Part shown: positions 14,875 to 24,343 of the stretch, piece by piece
How positions within the stretch are numbered: position 1 is the stretch's first letter
Layout: the number at the start of each line of letters is the position of its first letter
Assembly: GCF_009600605.1 (NCBI RefSeq)
Contig: NZ_VWNA01000001.1
Span: 3,272,501-3,336,500, forward strand
Source: Segnochrobactrum spirostomi
Lineage (GTDB): Bacteria > Pseudomonadota > Alphaproteobacteria > Rhizobiales > Segnochrobactraceae
Reading direction: 5' to 3'
DNA: 64,000 nucleotides
Translations under genes and position numbers: made by a program
The notes under the pieces: model-generated
Seen by the model: the letters and a program-made list of their open reading frames with translations, nothing else
Databases searched by the model: none
Told to the model about the DNA's origin: nothing

Positions 14875-15387
14875 TCAGGGCAGGGCGTCGAAGCCCTCGC
14901 CGAAGCCGTTCAGCGACACCGGGATGCCGATGCCTTCCTCGGGCGTCTCGAAGATGATGAAGGTCGCGGTCTTGCCGTTGCGCAACTGGTCCATCAGCTT
15001 GTCGTCGAGGGTGACCTCGGCCATGCAGCCGTTCGGCAGGCAGCGCACGAAGCCGGCGCGCCCCTGGTCCTTGTTGTCGATGTTGAGGCCGAGCCCGTAG
15101 GGCAGAAACACGCCGAGCGGCGCCAAAACGCGCAGGATGCGGCCCTTCTTGTCGGCGGTGTTGAGGGCGAAGACGCTGAGCCCGACATATTCGCGATCGG
15201 CGGCGGCGACCGCCTGGGCGAGGGCGCATTGTTCGGTCTTGGCACCCGGCAGGTTGTCGCAGCGGATCTGCCAATCGCCATGGACGGATTTCACGGTGCC
15301 CTGGGCGCCCGCGGTGCCGGCGGTGGCGACGAGAAGGGGGAGGAAGAGCGCGGCAATCCGGAACAGGCGCGACGTCGAACGGAACAA
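14875..15387 (-). CDS. Invasion-associated locus B (IalB)-family protein
   Basis: A 170-aa secreted protein. The N-terminus (MFRSTSRLFRIAALFLPLLV ... GTAGAQG) is a Sec signal peptide with likely cleavage after AGA. The mature part carries the IalB pattern: HGDWQIRCD, EQCALAQAV, GVFLPYGLGLNID, and the paired cysteines of RCLPNGCMAEV. The name comes from Bartonella, where the family was tied to erythrocyte invasion, but free-living Hyphomicrobiales carry many paralogues of unknown function. No invasion role is implied here. It is divergent from the oxidase cluster. Confidence 0.88.
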   Translation of the reverse strand: MFRSTSRLFRIAALFLPLLVATAGTAGAQGTVKSVHGDWQIRCDNLPGAKTEQCALAQAVAAADREYVGLSVFALNTADKKGRILRVLAPLGVFLPYGLGLNIDNKDQGRAGFVRCLPNGCMAEVTLDDKLMDQLRNGKTATFIIFETPEEGIGIPVSLNGFGEGFDALP

Positions 15388-16025
15388 GGCTTTTCTCCGC
15401 GGGAACCTCGAAGCCGGCGCGGATGCGCCCGGTGCGGCTTCGGGGTCGCTTCAACCAAGAGCAGGGCGATTCTGTGACTTGCCTGCGCGAAGCAGGGGAA
15501 GCCAGCAAAGGGACCGAGCCGACACTGCCTTATCCGGGCGCGGCGGAAAAGAGAGCGGCGCCCCGTTGCGGGTGATTCTTCGCCTGCGGGCGCGCATCGC
15601 GGGGGCCGGTACGTCACCGATCACCCTGCGACTTGCCGGCGATCCGCGGCCCCTAGGTCCATGCGCCGCACCGTCGAGAACCGTTCCAATCGTTGCGGGT
15701 ACGGAAATTGTGTGATTTCTCTGACGGAAAGCGCAGGATTTCGGACTGCGTCGCGGTGACGCTTTTTTCGTCCGACGGCCTGCGCCATAAAGAGAAGTGT
15801 GAGGAACGTCCGGAGTCCCGTCAAACGGGTGCTTCGGCCCGAAAGCGGCAGATCCGAGCGAACTCGGACGAAAGACCGCGGGCCACAATGCGGAGTTCGG
15901 GGCGGTCGCGGGGAACGCGCGTCGCCGTCTCGCCGTATATGCGCGGTCCGCCCGCTGCTTTCGCGGAACTGAATGACGCTTGGGTGGAAGCGGCCTTGCC
16001 GGCCCGGGGACTGAAGGAGCACCGC
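15388..16025. other. Intergenic region ahead of the cytochrome oxidase cluster
   Basis: No coding sequence is supported in 638 bases. An in-frame extension upstream of ctaC (from 15693) is open but has no membrane, signal or family character. The region contains a small terminator-like hairpin at 15748-15768. It must hold the promoters for ctaC (rightward) and the IalB-like gene (leftward). Confidence 0.5.
15748..15768 (+). terminator. Short terminator-like hairpin in the ctaC leader
   Basis: GCGTC (15748-15752), loop GCGGT, GACGC (15758-15762), then six T (15763-15768). It lies 258 bases before the ctaC start with no gene ending upstream on this strand. It could be the 3' end of a small RNA or an attenuator of the oxidase operon. 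The stem is only five base pairs. Confidence 0.35.
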
Positions 16026-16979
16026 GTGACGTACTTTCGGGTGAGGGCCTCTTCGACGGAACAGACGCGCACGGCGCGGTCGTGGTCGGCCGGACGGGCC
16101 GTCGCGGCCCTCGCGGGTGCCGCCGCCTTCCTTTCGGCAGCGCCGGCCTTCGCGGTCGTCGGCCAGCCGGAAGCCTGGGAAATGACGCTGCAGCCGGCCG
16201 GCAGCGAGGTGATGTCCTCGATTCGCTGGTTCGGCGACTTCACCTTGGTGATCATCACGCTGATCGTGATCCTGGTCGCCGGCCTCCTCGCGGTCTGCAT
16301 CGTCAAGTTCAACGCGAAGGCCAACCCGACGCCGGCGCGCACTTCGCACAACACACTGATCGAGGTGATCTGGACGGTCGGTCCGATCCTCGTCCTCGTG
16401 ATGATCGCGATCCCGTCGTTCCGCCTCCTCTACCAGGAGCTCGATCTGCCGCCGGCGGATCTCACCCTCAAGGTGACCGGCTACCAGTGGTACTGGGGCT
16501 ACGAATATCCCGACCAGAAGTACGCCGGCATCCAGTTCGACTCGTACATGCTGAGCGACGACGACCGGAAGGCGCGGATGGCGCAGTACAAGCTCGACGA
16601 CACCCAGGCGCCGCGCCTGCTCACCGTCGACAACGAGGTCGTCGTGCCGGTCGGCAAGAACATCCGCGTCCAGGTGACCGGCGCCGACGTGATCCACTCG
16701 TTCGCCCTGCCGGCCTTCGGCGTGAAGATCGACGCCATCCCCGGCCGCCTCAACGAAACGTGGTTCAAGGCCGAGCGGCCCGGCACCTATTATGGTCAGT
16801 GCTCGGAACTCTGCGGCACCAACCATGCCTTCATGCCGATCGCGATCCGCGCCGTCCCCGAAGACCAGTTCGAGAAGTGGGCGGAAGCGGCGAAGAGCGA
16901 CATCGGCAAGGCGAACGCGCTCCTGTTCGCGATGGACAATGGGGCGGGCGCGACCAAGACGGTGGCCGACGCCCAGTGA
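16026..16979 (+). CDS. ctaC: Cytochrome c oxidase subunit II
   Basis: Carries the CuA centre that accepts electrons from cytochrome c. The protein (317 aa) has a signal peptide ending SAAPAFA, two transmembrane helices (around FTLVIITLIVILVAGLLAV and VIWTVGPILVLVMIAI), the aromatic YQWYWGYEYP segment, and the CuA ligands in IHSFALP and QCSELCGTNHAFM. The start is a GTG at 16026 with AAGGAG six bases upstream; the longer open frame is not used because the signal peptide fits this start. First gene of the oxidase cluster; ctaD follows after 122 bases. Confidence 0.93.
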   Translation: MTYFRVRASSTEQTRTARSWSAGRAVAALAGAAAFLSAAPAFAVVGQPEAWEMTLQPAGSEVMSSIRWFGDFTLVIITLIVILVAGLLAVCIVKFNAKANPTPARTSHNTLIEVIWTVGPILVLVMIAIPSFRLLYQELDLPPADLTLKVTGYQWYWGYEYPDQKYAGIQFDSYMLSDDDRKARMAQYKLDDTQAPRLLTVDNEVVVPVGKNIRVQVTGADVIHSFALPAFGVKIDAIPGRLNETWFKAERPGTYYGQCSELCGTNHAFMPIAIRAVPEDQFEKWAEAAKSDIGKANALLFAMDNGAGATKTVADAQ

Positions 16980-17101
16980 CGGCGCGCGCGTGATGGAACC
17001 TCCGGCGCGGGCGTGAACCGCCCCTGCCGGGACCCGGACGAGACAATCGGAGCCGCCCCAGTGCGACGGCCCGCGAAGAAGAGCCTCGAAGGAGCCGAGC
17101 G

Positions 17102-18697
17102 ATGGCCAGCAGCGTAGCCCATGCGGCACACGACCACCCGACCGGGTGGCGGCGCTACGTCTATTCGACCAACCACAAGGACATCGGCACGATGTACCTG
17201 ATCTTCGCGATCTTCGCGGGGATCGTGGGTGGCATCCTGTCGATCGCGATGCGTGCCGAGCTCCAGGAGCCCGGCTTGCAGTTCTTCACCAATCCGTGGA
17301 CCTTCAACGCCTTCGTGACCGCCCACGGGCTCATCATGATCTTCTTCATGGTGATGCCGGCGATGATCGGCGGCTTCGCCAACTGGTTCGTGCCGCTCAT
17401 GATCGGCGCGCCGGACATGGCCTTCCCGCGGATGAACAACATCTCGTTCTGGCTGCTGCCGCCGGCCTTCCTGCTCCTCATCCTCTCGATGTTCGTCGAG
17501 GGCGGTCCCGGCTCCAACGGCGTCGGCGGCGGCTGGACGATCTATCCGCCGCTCTCGACCGTCGGCACGCCCGGCCCGGCGATGGACTTCGCGATCCTCG
17601 GCCTCCACCTCGCCGGCGCCTCGTCGATCCTCGGCGCGATCAACTTCATCACCACCATCTTCAACATGCGCGCCCCGGGCATGACGCTGCACAAGATGCC
17701 GCTGTTCGCCTGGGCGGTGCTGGTGACCGCGTTCCTTCTCCTGCTCTCGCTGCCGGTGCTCGCGGGCGCGATCACCATGCTGCTGACCGACCGCAATTTC
17801 GGCACCAGCTTCTTCGCGCCGGAGGGCGGCGGAGATCCGGTGCTGTTCCAGCATCTGTTCTGGTTCTTCGGCCACCCGGAGGTCTACATCCTCATCCTTC
17901 CGGGCTTCGGCATCATTTCCCACATCATCTCGACGTTCTCGCGCAAGCCAATCTTCGGCTATATCGGCATGGCCTACGCCATGGTCGCGATCGGCGTGGT
18001 CGGCTTCGTCGTGTGGGCCCATCACATGTACACGGTCGGCCTGTCGTCCGACACGCAGGCCTACTTCGTGTTCGCCACCATGGTGATCGCGGTGCCGACG
18101 GGCGTGAAGGTGTTCTCCTGGATCGCCACCATGTGGGGCGGCTCCATCGAGTTCCGCGCGCCGATGCTGTGGGCGATCGGCTTCATCTTCCTCTTCACCG
18201 TCGGCGGCGTCACGGGCGTGCAGCTCGCCAATGCCGGCCTCGACCGCGTGCTCCAGGACACCTACTTCGTCGTCGCGCACTTCCACTATGTGCTGTCGCT
18301 CGGCGCCGTCTTCGCCATCTTCGCGGGCTGGTATTATTGGTTCCCGAAGATGTTCGGCTACATGTACAACGAGACCATCGCCAAGACGCACTTCTGGGTC
18401 ACCTTCGTCGGCGTCAATCTGATCTTCTTCCCGCAGCACTTCCTGGGTCTGTCGGGGATGCCGCGGCGTTATGTCGACTATCCGGATGCGTTCGCCGGAT
18501 GGAACTTCGTGTCCTCGATCGGGTCCTATATCTCCGGCGTCGGCGTGCTGATCTTCCTCTACGGCATCTTCGAGGCGTTCGCGCGCAAGCGCGTCGCCGG
18601 CAACAATCCGTGGGGACCGGGTGCGACCACCCTCGAGTGGACCCTGTCCTCGCCGCCGCCGTTCCATCAGTTCGAGACGCTGCCGCGCATCAAGTGA
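17102..18697 (+). CDS. ctaD: Cytochrome c oxidase subunit I
   Basis: The catalytic subunit holding haem a and the haem a3-CuB centre of an aa3-type oxidase. The protein (531 aa) has twelve hydrophobic segments. Key residues are visible: the haem a histidine in [15 protein letters not shown], the CuB Tyr-His region [11 protein letters not shown], the two CuB histidines in [10 protein letters not shown], and haem ligands in [12 protein letters not shown]. The glutamate of [14 protein letters not shown] marks a type A (mitochondrial-like) oxidase. GAAGGAG precedes the ATG. It follows ctaC and precedes a stable intercistronic hairpin and ctaB. Confidence 0.97.
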   Translation: MASSVAHAAHDHPTGWRRYVYSTNHKDIGTMYLIFAIFAGIVGGILSIAMRAELQEPGLQFFTNPWTFNAFVTAHGLIMIFFMVMPAMIGGFANWFVPLMIGAPDMAFPRMNNISFWLLPPAFLLLILSMFVEGGPGSNGVGGGWTIYPPLSTVGTPGPAMDFAILGLHLAGASSILGAINFITTIFNMRAPGMTLHKMPLFAWAVLVTAFLLLLSLPVLAGAITMLLTDRNFGTSFFAPEGGGDPVLFQHLFWFFGHPEVYILILPGFGIISHIISTFSRKPIFGYIGMAYAMVAIGVVGFVVWAHHMYTVGLSSDTQAYFVFATMVIAVPTGVKVFSWIATMWGGSIEFRAPMLWAIGFIFLFTVGGVTGVQLANAGLDRVLQDTYFVVAHFHYVLSLGAVFAIFAGWYYWFPKMFGYMYNETIAKTHFWVTFVGVNLIFFPQHFLGLSGMPRRYVDYPDAFAGWNFVSSIGSYISGVGVLIFLYGIFEAFARKRVAGNNPWGPGATTLEWTLSSPPPFHQFETLPRIK

Positions 18698-18742
18698 GCG
18701 GCTGCTCTGGACAGGGCGATGGCGATCCGGCATCGGAAGGAG

Positions 18743-18775
18743 AACGAGCGGCCGGGCGGCGTCCGGCCGCTCGTT
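18743..18775 (+). other. Stable hairpin after ctaD
   Basis: A 12-bp perfect stem (AACGAGCGGCCG at 18743-18754, CGGCCGCTCGTT at 18764-18775) with a nine-base loop lies between ctaD and ctaB. No T-run follows, so it is more likely an mRNA processing or stabilising element than a strong terminator. Confidence 0.5.
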
Positions 18776-18856
18776 GCTCCTCGGAAGCCGCTCGGGGCTT
18801 CCTGCGCGAAGGTCCTTCCGCGTGACGCGCGGAACGGTTGAGGGTTTGAGACGCGA

Positions 18857-19809
18857 ATGGCTCTGATCGATCAGACGGGCGAACCCGGCGAAGACGCGTT
18901 CCTGGCGGTGGAGACCGCGACGGTCGGCGATTTCGTCGCGCTCTTGAAGCCGCGGGTGATGTCGCTCGTGGTGTTCACCGCGCTCGTCGGCATCATGATC
19001 GCGCCCGGCAGCATCCATCCGGTGCTCGCCGTGGTCGCGCTCGCGCTCATCGCCATCGGGGCCGGTGCCTCGGGTGCGCTCAACATGTGGTACGACGCCG
19101 ACATCGATGCCGTGATGTCGCGCACCCGCGGCCGTCCGATTCCCGCGGGGCGGGTCGATCCGGAGACGGCGCGCGATTTCGGCATGGCGCTGTCGTGCGC
19201 CTCGGTCGTGATGCTCGGCCTCTTCGTCAACGTCCTGTCGGCGGCGCTGCTCGCCTTCACGATCTTCTTCTATGTCGTGGTCTACACGATGTGGCTGAAG
19301 CGCCGCACGCCGCAGAACATCGTCATCGGCGGGGCCGCCGGCGCGCTGCCCCGGTGATCGGCTGGGCGGCGGTGACCGGCCACGTCGCGCTCGAGCCGAT
19401 GGTGCTCTTTCTCATCACCTTCCTCTGGACGCCGCCGCATTTCTGGGCGCTGGCGCTCATCAAGTCGGGCGATTACGAGCGGGCCGGCGTGCCGATGCTG
19501 CCGGTCGTCGCCGGCGACAAGGCGACGCGGCGCCAGATCCTGCTCTATTCGCTGGTGCTCGCGCCGGTCGGCGTGCTGCCCGCGATCATGGGCTTCGGCG
19601 GGATCGCTTATGCCGTGACGTCGGTGGCGCTCGGCACCGTGTTCGTCGCCCTCGCGATTGCGGTGTGGCGGGCGAAGCCCGAGGCGCGCAACCGCGCGGC
19701 CGGCCGCCTGTTCGGCTTCTCGCTCGTGTACCTGTTCCTGCTGTTCGCCGTGCTGCTCGGCGAGCGTGTGCTGTCCGGCGTCACTCTCGCGGGACTTTCT
19801 CCGATATGA
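18857..19809 (+). pseudogene. ctaB: Protohaem IX farnesyltransferase (haem O synthase), frameshifted as assembled
   Basis: Attaches a farnesyl group to haem b, giving haem O, the precursor of haem a for this oxidase. The first frame ([15 protein letters not shown] ... LKPRVMSLV) carries the conserved [20 protein letters not shown] motif and runs to GGAAGALPR at a stop near 19357. The second frame resumes at [15 protein letters not shown] and includes [16 protein letters not shown] and the remaining helices. The switch sits in CCCC at 19349-19352; one more C restores GALPPVIGWA and a 317-aa protein of normal length. Because the cluster needs haem O and every motif is intact, an assembly error is most likely. 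The stop overlaps the next start. Confidence 0.87.
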
Positions 19810-20018
19810 GCGCCGCCGCCGGGACGGACATCGCGAGGGACGGGATGGCTGACGACCAGAAGGCCGACGAAGACGGAATCCGGCTCACGCCGGCACAGTT
19901 GCGCCGCCGCCGGGCCCGCTCTCTCGCGATCGCGCTGGTGCTCGGCGGGCTCGTGATCCTGTTCTACGTCGTCACCATCGTGAAACTGGGCGGCAACGTC
20001 CTCAATCGACCGATGTGA
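19806..20018 (+). CDS. Small single-helix protein of the cytochrome oxidase cluster (CoxF-like)
   Basis: A 70-aa protein with a charged N-terminus, an arginine-rich turn ([15 protein letters not shown]), one transmembrane helix ([18 protein letters not shown]) and a short tail [11 protein letters not shown]. Small proteins of this shape lie between ctaB and ctaG in many Hyphomicrobiales and are labelled CoxF or oxidase-associated. The ATG at 19806 overlaps the ctaB stop (ATGA). An in-frame ATG at 19845 with GAGGGA just upstream would give 57 aa and may be the real start. Its role in oxidase assembly is inferred from position. Confidence 0.8.
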   Translation: MSAAAGTDIARDGMADDQKADEDGIRLTPAQLRRRRARSLAIALVLGGLVILFYVVTIVKLGGNVLNRPM

Positions 20019-20023
20019 GCGTC

Positions 20024-20680
20024 ATGACCGAACCGCGCGCACCGCAGACGGACCCGAGCGACCTCGATGCGCCGGAGGCGGTGCGGGCGGAACGGCCGCG
20101 GACGTTTACGAACGGCGTCATCGCGATGCTGTGCGGGCTGTTCGTGGTGACGATGGTGGGGGCCGCCTTCGCCGCGGTGCCGCTCTACCGCATGTTCTGC
20201 CAGGTCACCGGCTTCGGCGGCACGCCGAGCCGGGTCGAGAGCCAGGCCGGCATCGTGCCGATCGACCGCAAGATCAACGTGCGCTTCGACGCCAACGTCT
20301 CCGGCGGGCTGCATTGGCGCTTCGCGCCGGAGGTCGAGCAGGTCACGCTGCGCATGGGCGACGTCGCCACCGTCCAGTTCGTCGCCGAAAATCTGACCGA
20401 CAAGACCATCACGGCGACGTCGACCTTCAACGTCACCCCGACGGTGTCGGGCGGCTACTTCTCCAAGATCACCTGCTTCTGCTTCACCGAGCAGACCCTG
20501 AAGCCGCATCAGAAGGTGGAACTTCCGGTCGTGTTCTACGTCGATCCGGCGATGGACAAGGACCAGGACGCCGCCTCGGTGCGCGACATCACGCTGTCCT
20601 ACACCTTCTTCCCGACGGCTGCGTCAACGAAGCCCGTCGCCGCCGAGGAGGCGGGGCGTGGCACGGACGGAAAGAGCTGA
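20024..20680 (+). CDS. ctaG: Cytochrome c oxidase assembly protein CtaG (Cox11 family)
   Basis: Delivers copper to the CuB site of subunit I from the periplasmic side. The protein (218 aa) has a single N-terminal membrane anchor (GVIAMLCGLFVVTMVGAAFAA), the VPLYRMFCQVTGFGGT motif, and the copper-binding KITCFCFTEQ motif near residue 155. It ends with the immunoglobulin-like fold (LPVVFYVDP; ITLSYTFFP). A GTG at 20015 overlaps the preceding stop and would add three residues; ATG 20024 is used here. It is translationally close to the upstream small protein. Confidence 0.93.
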   Translation: MTEPRAPQTDPSDLDAPEAVRAERPRTFTNGVIAMLCGLFVVTMVGAAFAAVPLYRMFCQVTGFGGTPSRVESQAGIVPIDRKINVRFDANVSGGLHWRFAPEVEQVTLRMGDVATVQFVAENLTDKTITATSTFNVTPTVSGGYFSKITCFCFTEQTLKPHQKVELPVVFYVDPAMDKDQDAASVRDITLSYTFFPTAASTKPVAAEEAGRGTDGKS

Positions 20681-20856
20681 TACAACTTTAGAGACGGACG
20701 AGATTTCCGCCGGCGGGGAAGCCGGACGGAGCGGCGGGACGAAGCCCGCGGATGCAGTCCACTCGGGACCGGCATAATACCGGCCCGGTGCGGAGAAGAA
20801 CGATAACGAGGTCTTCCGGCGCCAATGGCGCAACGGGGCAGATCGGGGACGAGACC

Positions 20857-21732
20857 ATGGCCGAGGCGCACGCGCACACGAAGAACCACGATTATCATCT
20901 GGTCAATCCGAGCCCGTGGCCGGCGCTCGGCTCGCTCGGCGCCTTCCTGATGGCGTTCGGCGGCATCGCCCTGATGCGCTGGCTGAACAAGCAGGACCTG
21001 GTGATCGGCGGCATCGACACCGGCGGCTGGGGCATCTTCGCGGTCGGCCTCGCGATCGTGCTCTACACCATGTACGGCTGGTGGGGCGACACCATCCGCG
21101 AGGGGCTCGAAGGCTACCACACCCGCGTGGTGGACCTGCACCTGCGCTACGGCATGATCCTGTTCATCGCCTCCGAGGTGATGTTCTTCGTCGCCTGGTT
21201 CTGGGCCTATTTCAACGTCGCCCTGTTCCCGCAGTCGGCGCCGGAGGTGGTGCGCGACGCCTTCACCGGCGGCGTCTGGCCGCCGAAAGGGATCGAGACC
21301 TTCGATCCGTGGCACCTGCCGCTCCTCAACACGCTGATCCTGCTGACCTCCGGCACCACGGTGACGTGGGCGCACCACGCCATCCTGCACGACGACCGCA
21401 AGGGCCTGAAATGGGGCCTCGCTCTCACCGTCATGCTCGGCATGATGTTCACGGCCTGTCAGGCGCTCGAATATAGCGAGGCGACGTTCGCCTTCTCCGG
21501 CAACATCTACGGCTCGACCTTCTTCATGGCGACGGGCTTCCACGGCTTCCACGTCATCGTCGGCACCATCTTCCTCGCGGTCTGCCTGATCCGCGCGCTG
21601 AAGGGGCAGTTCACGTCGAAGGCGCATTTCGGCCTCGAGGCGGCGGCCTGGTACTGGCACTTCGTCGACGTGGTGTGGCTGTTCCTGTTCGCCTGCATCT
21701 ACGTGTGGGGCCAGAGCCCCATGACGCACTGA
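20857..21732 (+). CDS. ctaE: Cytochrome c oxidase subunit III
   Basis: Structural membrane subunit of the aa3 oxidase that supports sustained proton pumping. The protein (291 aa) starts [20 protein letters not shown] and shows seven hydrophobic helices with the family motifs [43 protein letters not shown] and [14 protein letters not shown]. The frame is open upstream, but GGGGACGAG before 20857 and the conserved N-terminus fix the start. A 14-bp tandem repeat begins at its stop codon. Confidence 0.95.
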   Translation: MAEAHAHTKNHDYHLVNPSPWPALGSLGAFLMAFGGIALMRWLNKQDLVIGGIDTGGWGIFAVGLAIVLYTMYGWWGDTIREGLEGYHTRVVDLHLRYGMILFIASEVMFFVAWFWAYFNVALFPQSAPEVVRDAFTGGVWPPKGIETFDPWHLPLLNTLILLTSGTTVTWAHHAILHDDRKGLKWGLALTVMLGMMFTACQALEYSEATFAFSGNIYGSTFFMATGFHGFHVIVGTIFLAVCLIRALKGQFTSKAHFGLEAAAWYWHFVDVVWLFLFACIYVWGQSPMTH

Positions 21733-21780
21733 GGCTGAAGCACTGAGGCTGACCCGCTGAGGCTCGTCCGCTGAGGAAGA
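21729..21780. repeat. 14-bp tandem repeat at the ctaE stop codon
   Basis: CTGAGG recurs at 21729, 21743, 21757 and 21771, exactly 14 bases apart, within units of the type CTGAGGCTGACCCG. About 3.7 copies are present; the first copy includes the ctaE TGA. The array lies between ctaE and the DUF983 gene. Confidence 0.75.
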
Positions 21781-21928
21781 CGTACTAAGGCCGGGCGGCT
21801 CGATCCGCCCGTGCCGCATCCGGCCCGACGGTCCGAGGCGTTTCGTGACGAGCGCCGCGGAGGAGGGCCCCAGGGTCCGAGGGCGGAAGTCCCCGCGTTG
21901 CCCGTCTGGCAAGGCCCGAGGAGGGCAT

Positions 21929-22405
21929 ATGGACACCTCCGCCACACCGTCCGATGCGCCGGGAGCCGGCCGGCGCCGCCCGAGCTCGTCCGACACCGCG
22001 CTCTACGCCCCGCTCTCGCCGATGGCGACCGGGCTCGCCTGCCGCTGCCCGCGCTGCGGCGGCGGGCCGCTGTTCAAGGGCTTCCTCGAAACCGCGCCCG
22101 GCTGCCGCGCCTGCGGCCTCGATTATGCGTTCATCGATGCCGGCGACGGCCCGGCGGTGTTCGTGATCATGATCGTCGGCTTCATCGTGGTCGGGCTCGC
22201 GCTCGTCACGGAGATCGCGTTCCAGCCGCCGATCTGGGTCCACATGGTGTTGTGGCTGCCGCTCACCCTGATCCTGTCGCTCGGCCTGCTCAGGCCGTTC
22301 AAGGGCGTGCTCATCGCCATGCAATATCACCACAAGGCCGCCGAAGGGCAGCTTGAGGCCGGGTCCGGGGCGGAGCCACCCGCCGGTCCCTCCCAGGGCG
22401 CGTGA
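21929..22405 (+). CDS. DUF983 family membrane protein
   Basis: A 158-aa protein with a zinc-ribbon-like N-terminal half (CRCPRCGGGPLFKGFL and CRACGLDY, two CxxC pairs) and two transmembrane helices (VFVIMIVGFIVVGLALV and VLWLPLTLILSLGLL). This family regularly sits between oxidase subunit III and SURF1 genes in alphaproteobacteria; its function is unknown and an oxidase-assembly role is inferred from position. GAGGAGGG lies before ATG 21929; an earlier in-frame ATG at 21845 is not supported. Its stop lies just ahead of the SURF1 start. Confidence 0.88.
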   Translation: MDTSATPSDAPGAGRRRPSSSDTALYAPLSPMATGLACRCPRCGGGPLFKGFLETAPGCRACGLDYAFIDAGDGPAVFVIMIVGFIVVGLALVTEIAFQPPIWVHMVLWLPLTLILSLGLLRPFKGVLIAMQYHHKAAEGQLEAGSGAEPPAGPSQGA

Positions 22406-22419
22406 GGGGCGGCGCGAGC

Positions 22420-23178
22420 ATGGTGGCCGTCGCCGCGACCGGGCGGATCCGCTCCGTCATCGTGCCCATCCTGTTCGCCGTGGTCGGCTGCGCCATCCTG
22501 GTCTCGCTCGGCTTCTGGCAACTGCACCGCCTCGCCTGGAAGGAAGCGCTGATCCACGCCGTCGAGACGCGCATCGGGGCGCCGGCGGTGCCCGCGCCCG
22601 GCCCCGAGATGTGGCAGCCCTTCGACATCGACCGCTTCGATTATCAGCACGTCGCGCTGCGCGGCCGCTTCGGCACCGACGAGGTCCACGTCTACACCGT
22701 GCTCTCCGACCCTCACGGGAGCCTGAGCGGGCAGGGCTATTGGATCGTCACGCCGTTCGTCACCGACGGCGGCTGGCGGGTCTTCGTCAATCGCGGGTTC
22801 GTGCCGGGCGACGGCAAGGGACCGGCCGCCTATCCGCCGCCGCCGCCCGGTGACGTCGCCCTCGACGGCGTTCTGCGCGGCGCCGAGCAGGCCGGGACCT
22901 TCACGCCGAAGGCGAGCCCTGAGACGCGCCTCTTCTTCGTCCGCGATCCGGTCGAGATCTCGGCCGCGCTCGGGCTCAAGGACCGGCCGGTCGCGCCCTA
23001 TACCGTCGATGCGACGAGCGCCTTCACCCCGCCGGGGGGCGTTCCCCAGGCGGGCGAGACGCGGACGATCTTCCCGAACAGCCACCTGCAATATGCGCTG
23101 ACCTGGTTCGGCCTCGCCATCGGCCTCGTCGGCGTCATGGTGGCGTTCGTCTGGCGCCGGCTGCACGGCACGACCTGA
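22420..23178 (+). CDS. SURF1-family cytochrome oxidase assembly protein
   Basis: Helps place haem a in subunit I. The protein (252 aa) has the SURF1 architecture: one helix near each end (IVPILFAVVGCAILVSLGFWQL and LTWFGLAIGLVGVMVAFVW) and a periplasmic domain with GFWQLHRLAWKEAL, YWIVTPFVTDGGWRVFVNRGFVP and FPNSHLQYALTWFGLA. An in-frame GTG at 22402 overlaps the DUF983 stop and would add six residues; ATG 22420 has AGGGGC upstream and is chosen. Last gene of the oxidase cluster. Confidence 0.92.
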   Translation: MVAVAATGRIRSVIVPILFAVVGCAILVSLGFWQLHRLAWKEALIHAVETRIGAPAVPAPGPEMWQPFDIDRFDYQHVALRGRFGTDEVHVYTVLSDPHGSLSGQGYWIVTPFVTDGGWRVFVNRGFVPGDGKGPAAYPPPPPGDVALDGVLRGAEQAGTFTPKASPETRLFFVRDPVEISAALGLKDRPVAPYTVDATSAFTPPGGVPQAGETRTIFPNSHLQYALTWFGLAIGLVGVMVAFVWRRLHGTT

Positions 23179-23290
23179 CCCGCGCCCTCAAAATCGCCGG
23201 AGCACAATTGTCCGTGCCTGGACGCGCCGGGCTTGCGGGCGGAGAATGATCGCCCGCCTCCCGGTCGGTCACGCCTTGGATGAGACAATC

Positions 23291-24268
23291 ATGGATTATG
23301 TGAAGTTCGGCTCCACGGGCCTCGAAGTCTCGCGCCTCTGCCTCGGCTGCATGACCTACGGCGAGCCGGATCGGGGCAACCATGCCTGGACCCTGACCGA
23401 AGAGGCGAGCCGCCCGCTGATCCGGCAGGCGCTCGAACTCGGCATCAATTTCCTCGACACCGCCAACGTCTATTCGGACGGCACGTCGGAGGAGATCGTC
23501 GGCCGCGCGATCAAGGATTTCGCCCGCCGCGACGAGATCGTGCTCGCAACCAAGGTGTTCAGCCGCATGCGGCCGGGCCCGAACGGCGCCGGGCTGTCGC
23601 GCAAGGCGATCTTCGCCGAGATCGACGCGAGCCTGCGGCGGCTCGGCACCGATTATGTCGATCTCTACCAGATCCACCGCTGGGACCCGGAAACGCCGAT
23701 CGAGGAGACGCTGGAGGCGCTCCACGATGTCGTGAGGGCGGGCAAGGCGCTCTATGTCGGCGCTTCGTCGATGTATGCGTGGCAATTCTCCAAGGCGCTC
23801 TACGTCGCCCGGCTCAACGGCTGGACGCCCTTCGTCAGCATGCAGAACCACCTCAATCTCCTCAACCGCGAGGAGGAGCGTGAGATGCTGCCGCTGTGCG
23901 CCGATCGCGGCATCGCCGTGATCCCGTGGAGTCCGCTCGCCCGCGGCCGGCTCACCCGCGATTGGAACGAGACGAGCGAGCGCCAGGAGACCGACCAGTT
24001 CGGCAAGACGCTCTATCCGCAGCTCGAGTCCGACCGGGAGATCGTCGCCGCCGTCGGCCGCATCGCGGCGGCGCGCGGCGTGCCGCGGGCGCAAGTCGCG
24101 CTCGCGTGGCTCGCGCAGAAGCCCGGCGTGACCGCCCCCATCATCGGCGCCTCGAAGCCGCACCACCTGACCGACGCGGTGGCGGCGCTGTCGCTCGGCC
24201 TCACCGCGGACGAGATCGCCGCGCTCGAAGCGCCGTACGGGCCCCACGCCGTGGCCGGCTTCGATTGA
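23291..24268 (+). CDS. Aldo/keto reductase (YajO-like)
   Basis: A 325-aa NADPH-dependent reductase with a TIM-barrel fold. The catalytic tetrad is visible: Asp and Tyr in NFLDTANVYSDG, Lys in VLATKVF, and His in YQIHRWD. The cofactor end has VIPWSPLARGRLTR and IIGASKPHHLTDAV. The pattern fits the AKR group that includes Escherichia coli YajO. An open frame reaches back to 23246, but the motif MDYVKFGSTGLEVSRLCLG fixes the start at 23291. It is convergent with the peroxiredoxin gene across a shared terminator. The physiological substrate is unknown. Confidence 0.9.
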   Translation: MDYVKFGSTGLEVSRLCLGCMTYGEPDRGNHAWTLTEEASRPLIRQALELGINFLDTANVYSDGTSEEIVGRAIKDFARRDEIVLATKVFSRMRPGPNGAGLSRKAIFAEIDASLRRLGTDYVDLYQIHRWDPETPIEETLEALHDVVRAGKALYVGASSMYAWQFSKALYVARLNGWTPFVSMQNHLNLLNREEEREMLPLCADRGIAVIPWSPLARGRLTRDWNETSERQETDQFGKTLYPQLESDREIVAAVGRIAAARGVPRAQVALAWLAQKPGVTAPIIGASKPHHLTDAVAALSLGLTADEIAALEAPYGPHAVAGFD

Positions 24269-24290
24269 GGCGCCCCCGGGCGCACAAAGA

Positions 24291-24321
24291 AAAACGCCGC
24301 CGGGCGGACCGGCGGCGTTTT
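24291..24321. terminator. Bidirectional rho-independent terminator
   Basis: AAAACGCCGCC (24291-24301) pairs with GGCGGCGTTTT (24311-24321) around a nine-base loop. The A-run on one side and T-run on the other make it functional for both the aldo/keto reductase gene (plus) and the peroxiredoxin gene (minus). Confidence 0.85.
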
Positions 24322-24343
24322 CATTCGGATCTTTAGTGCCGGC

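Noticed and set aside
19345-19360. Programmed ribosomal frameshift in ctaB
   Set aside because: The needed shift is to -1, but re-pairing of the tRNA one base back would be mismatched and there is no slippery heptamer. A missing base is simpler.
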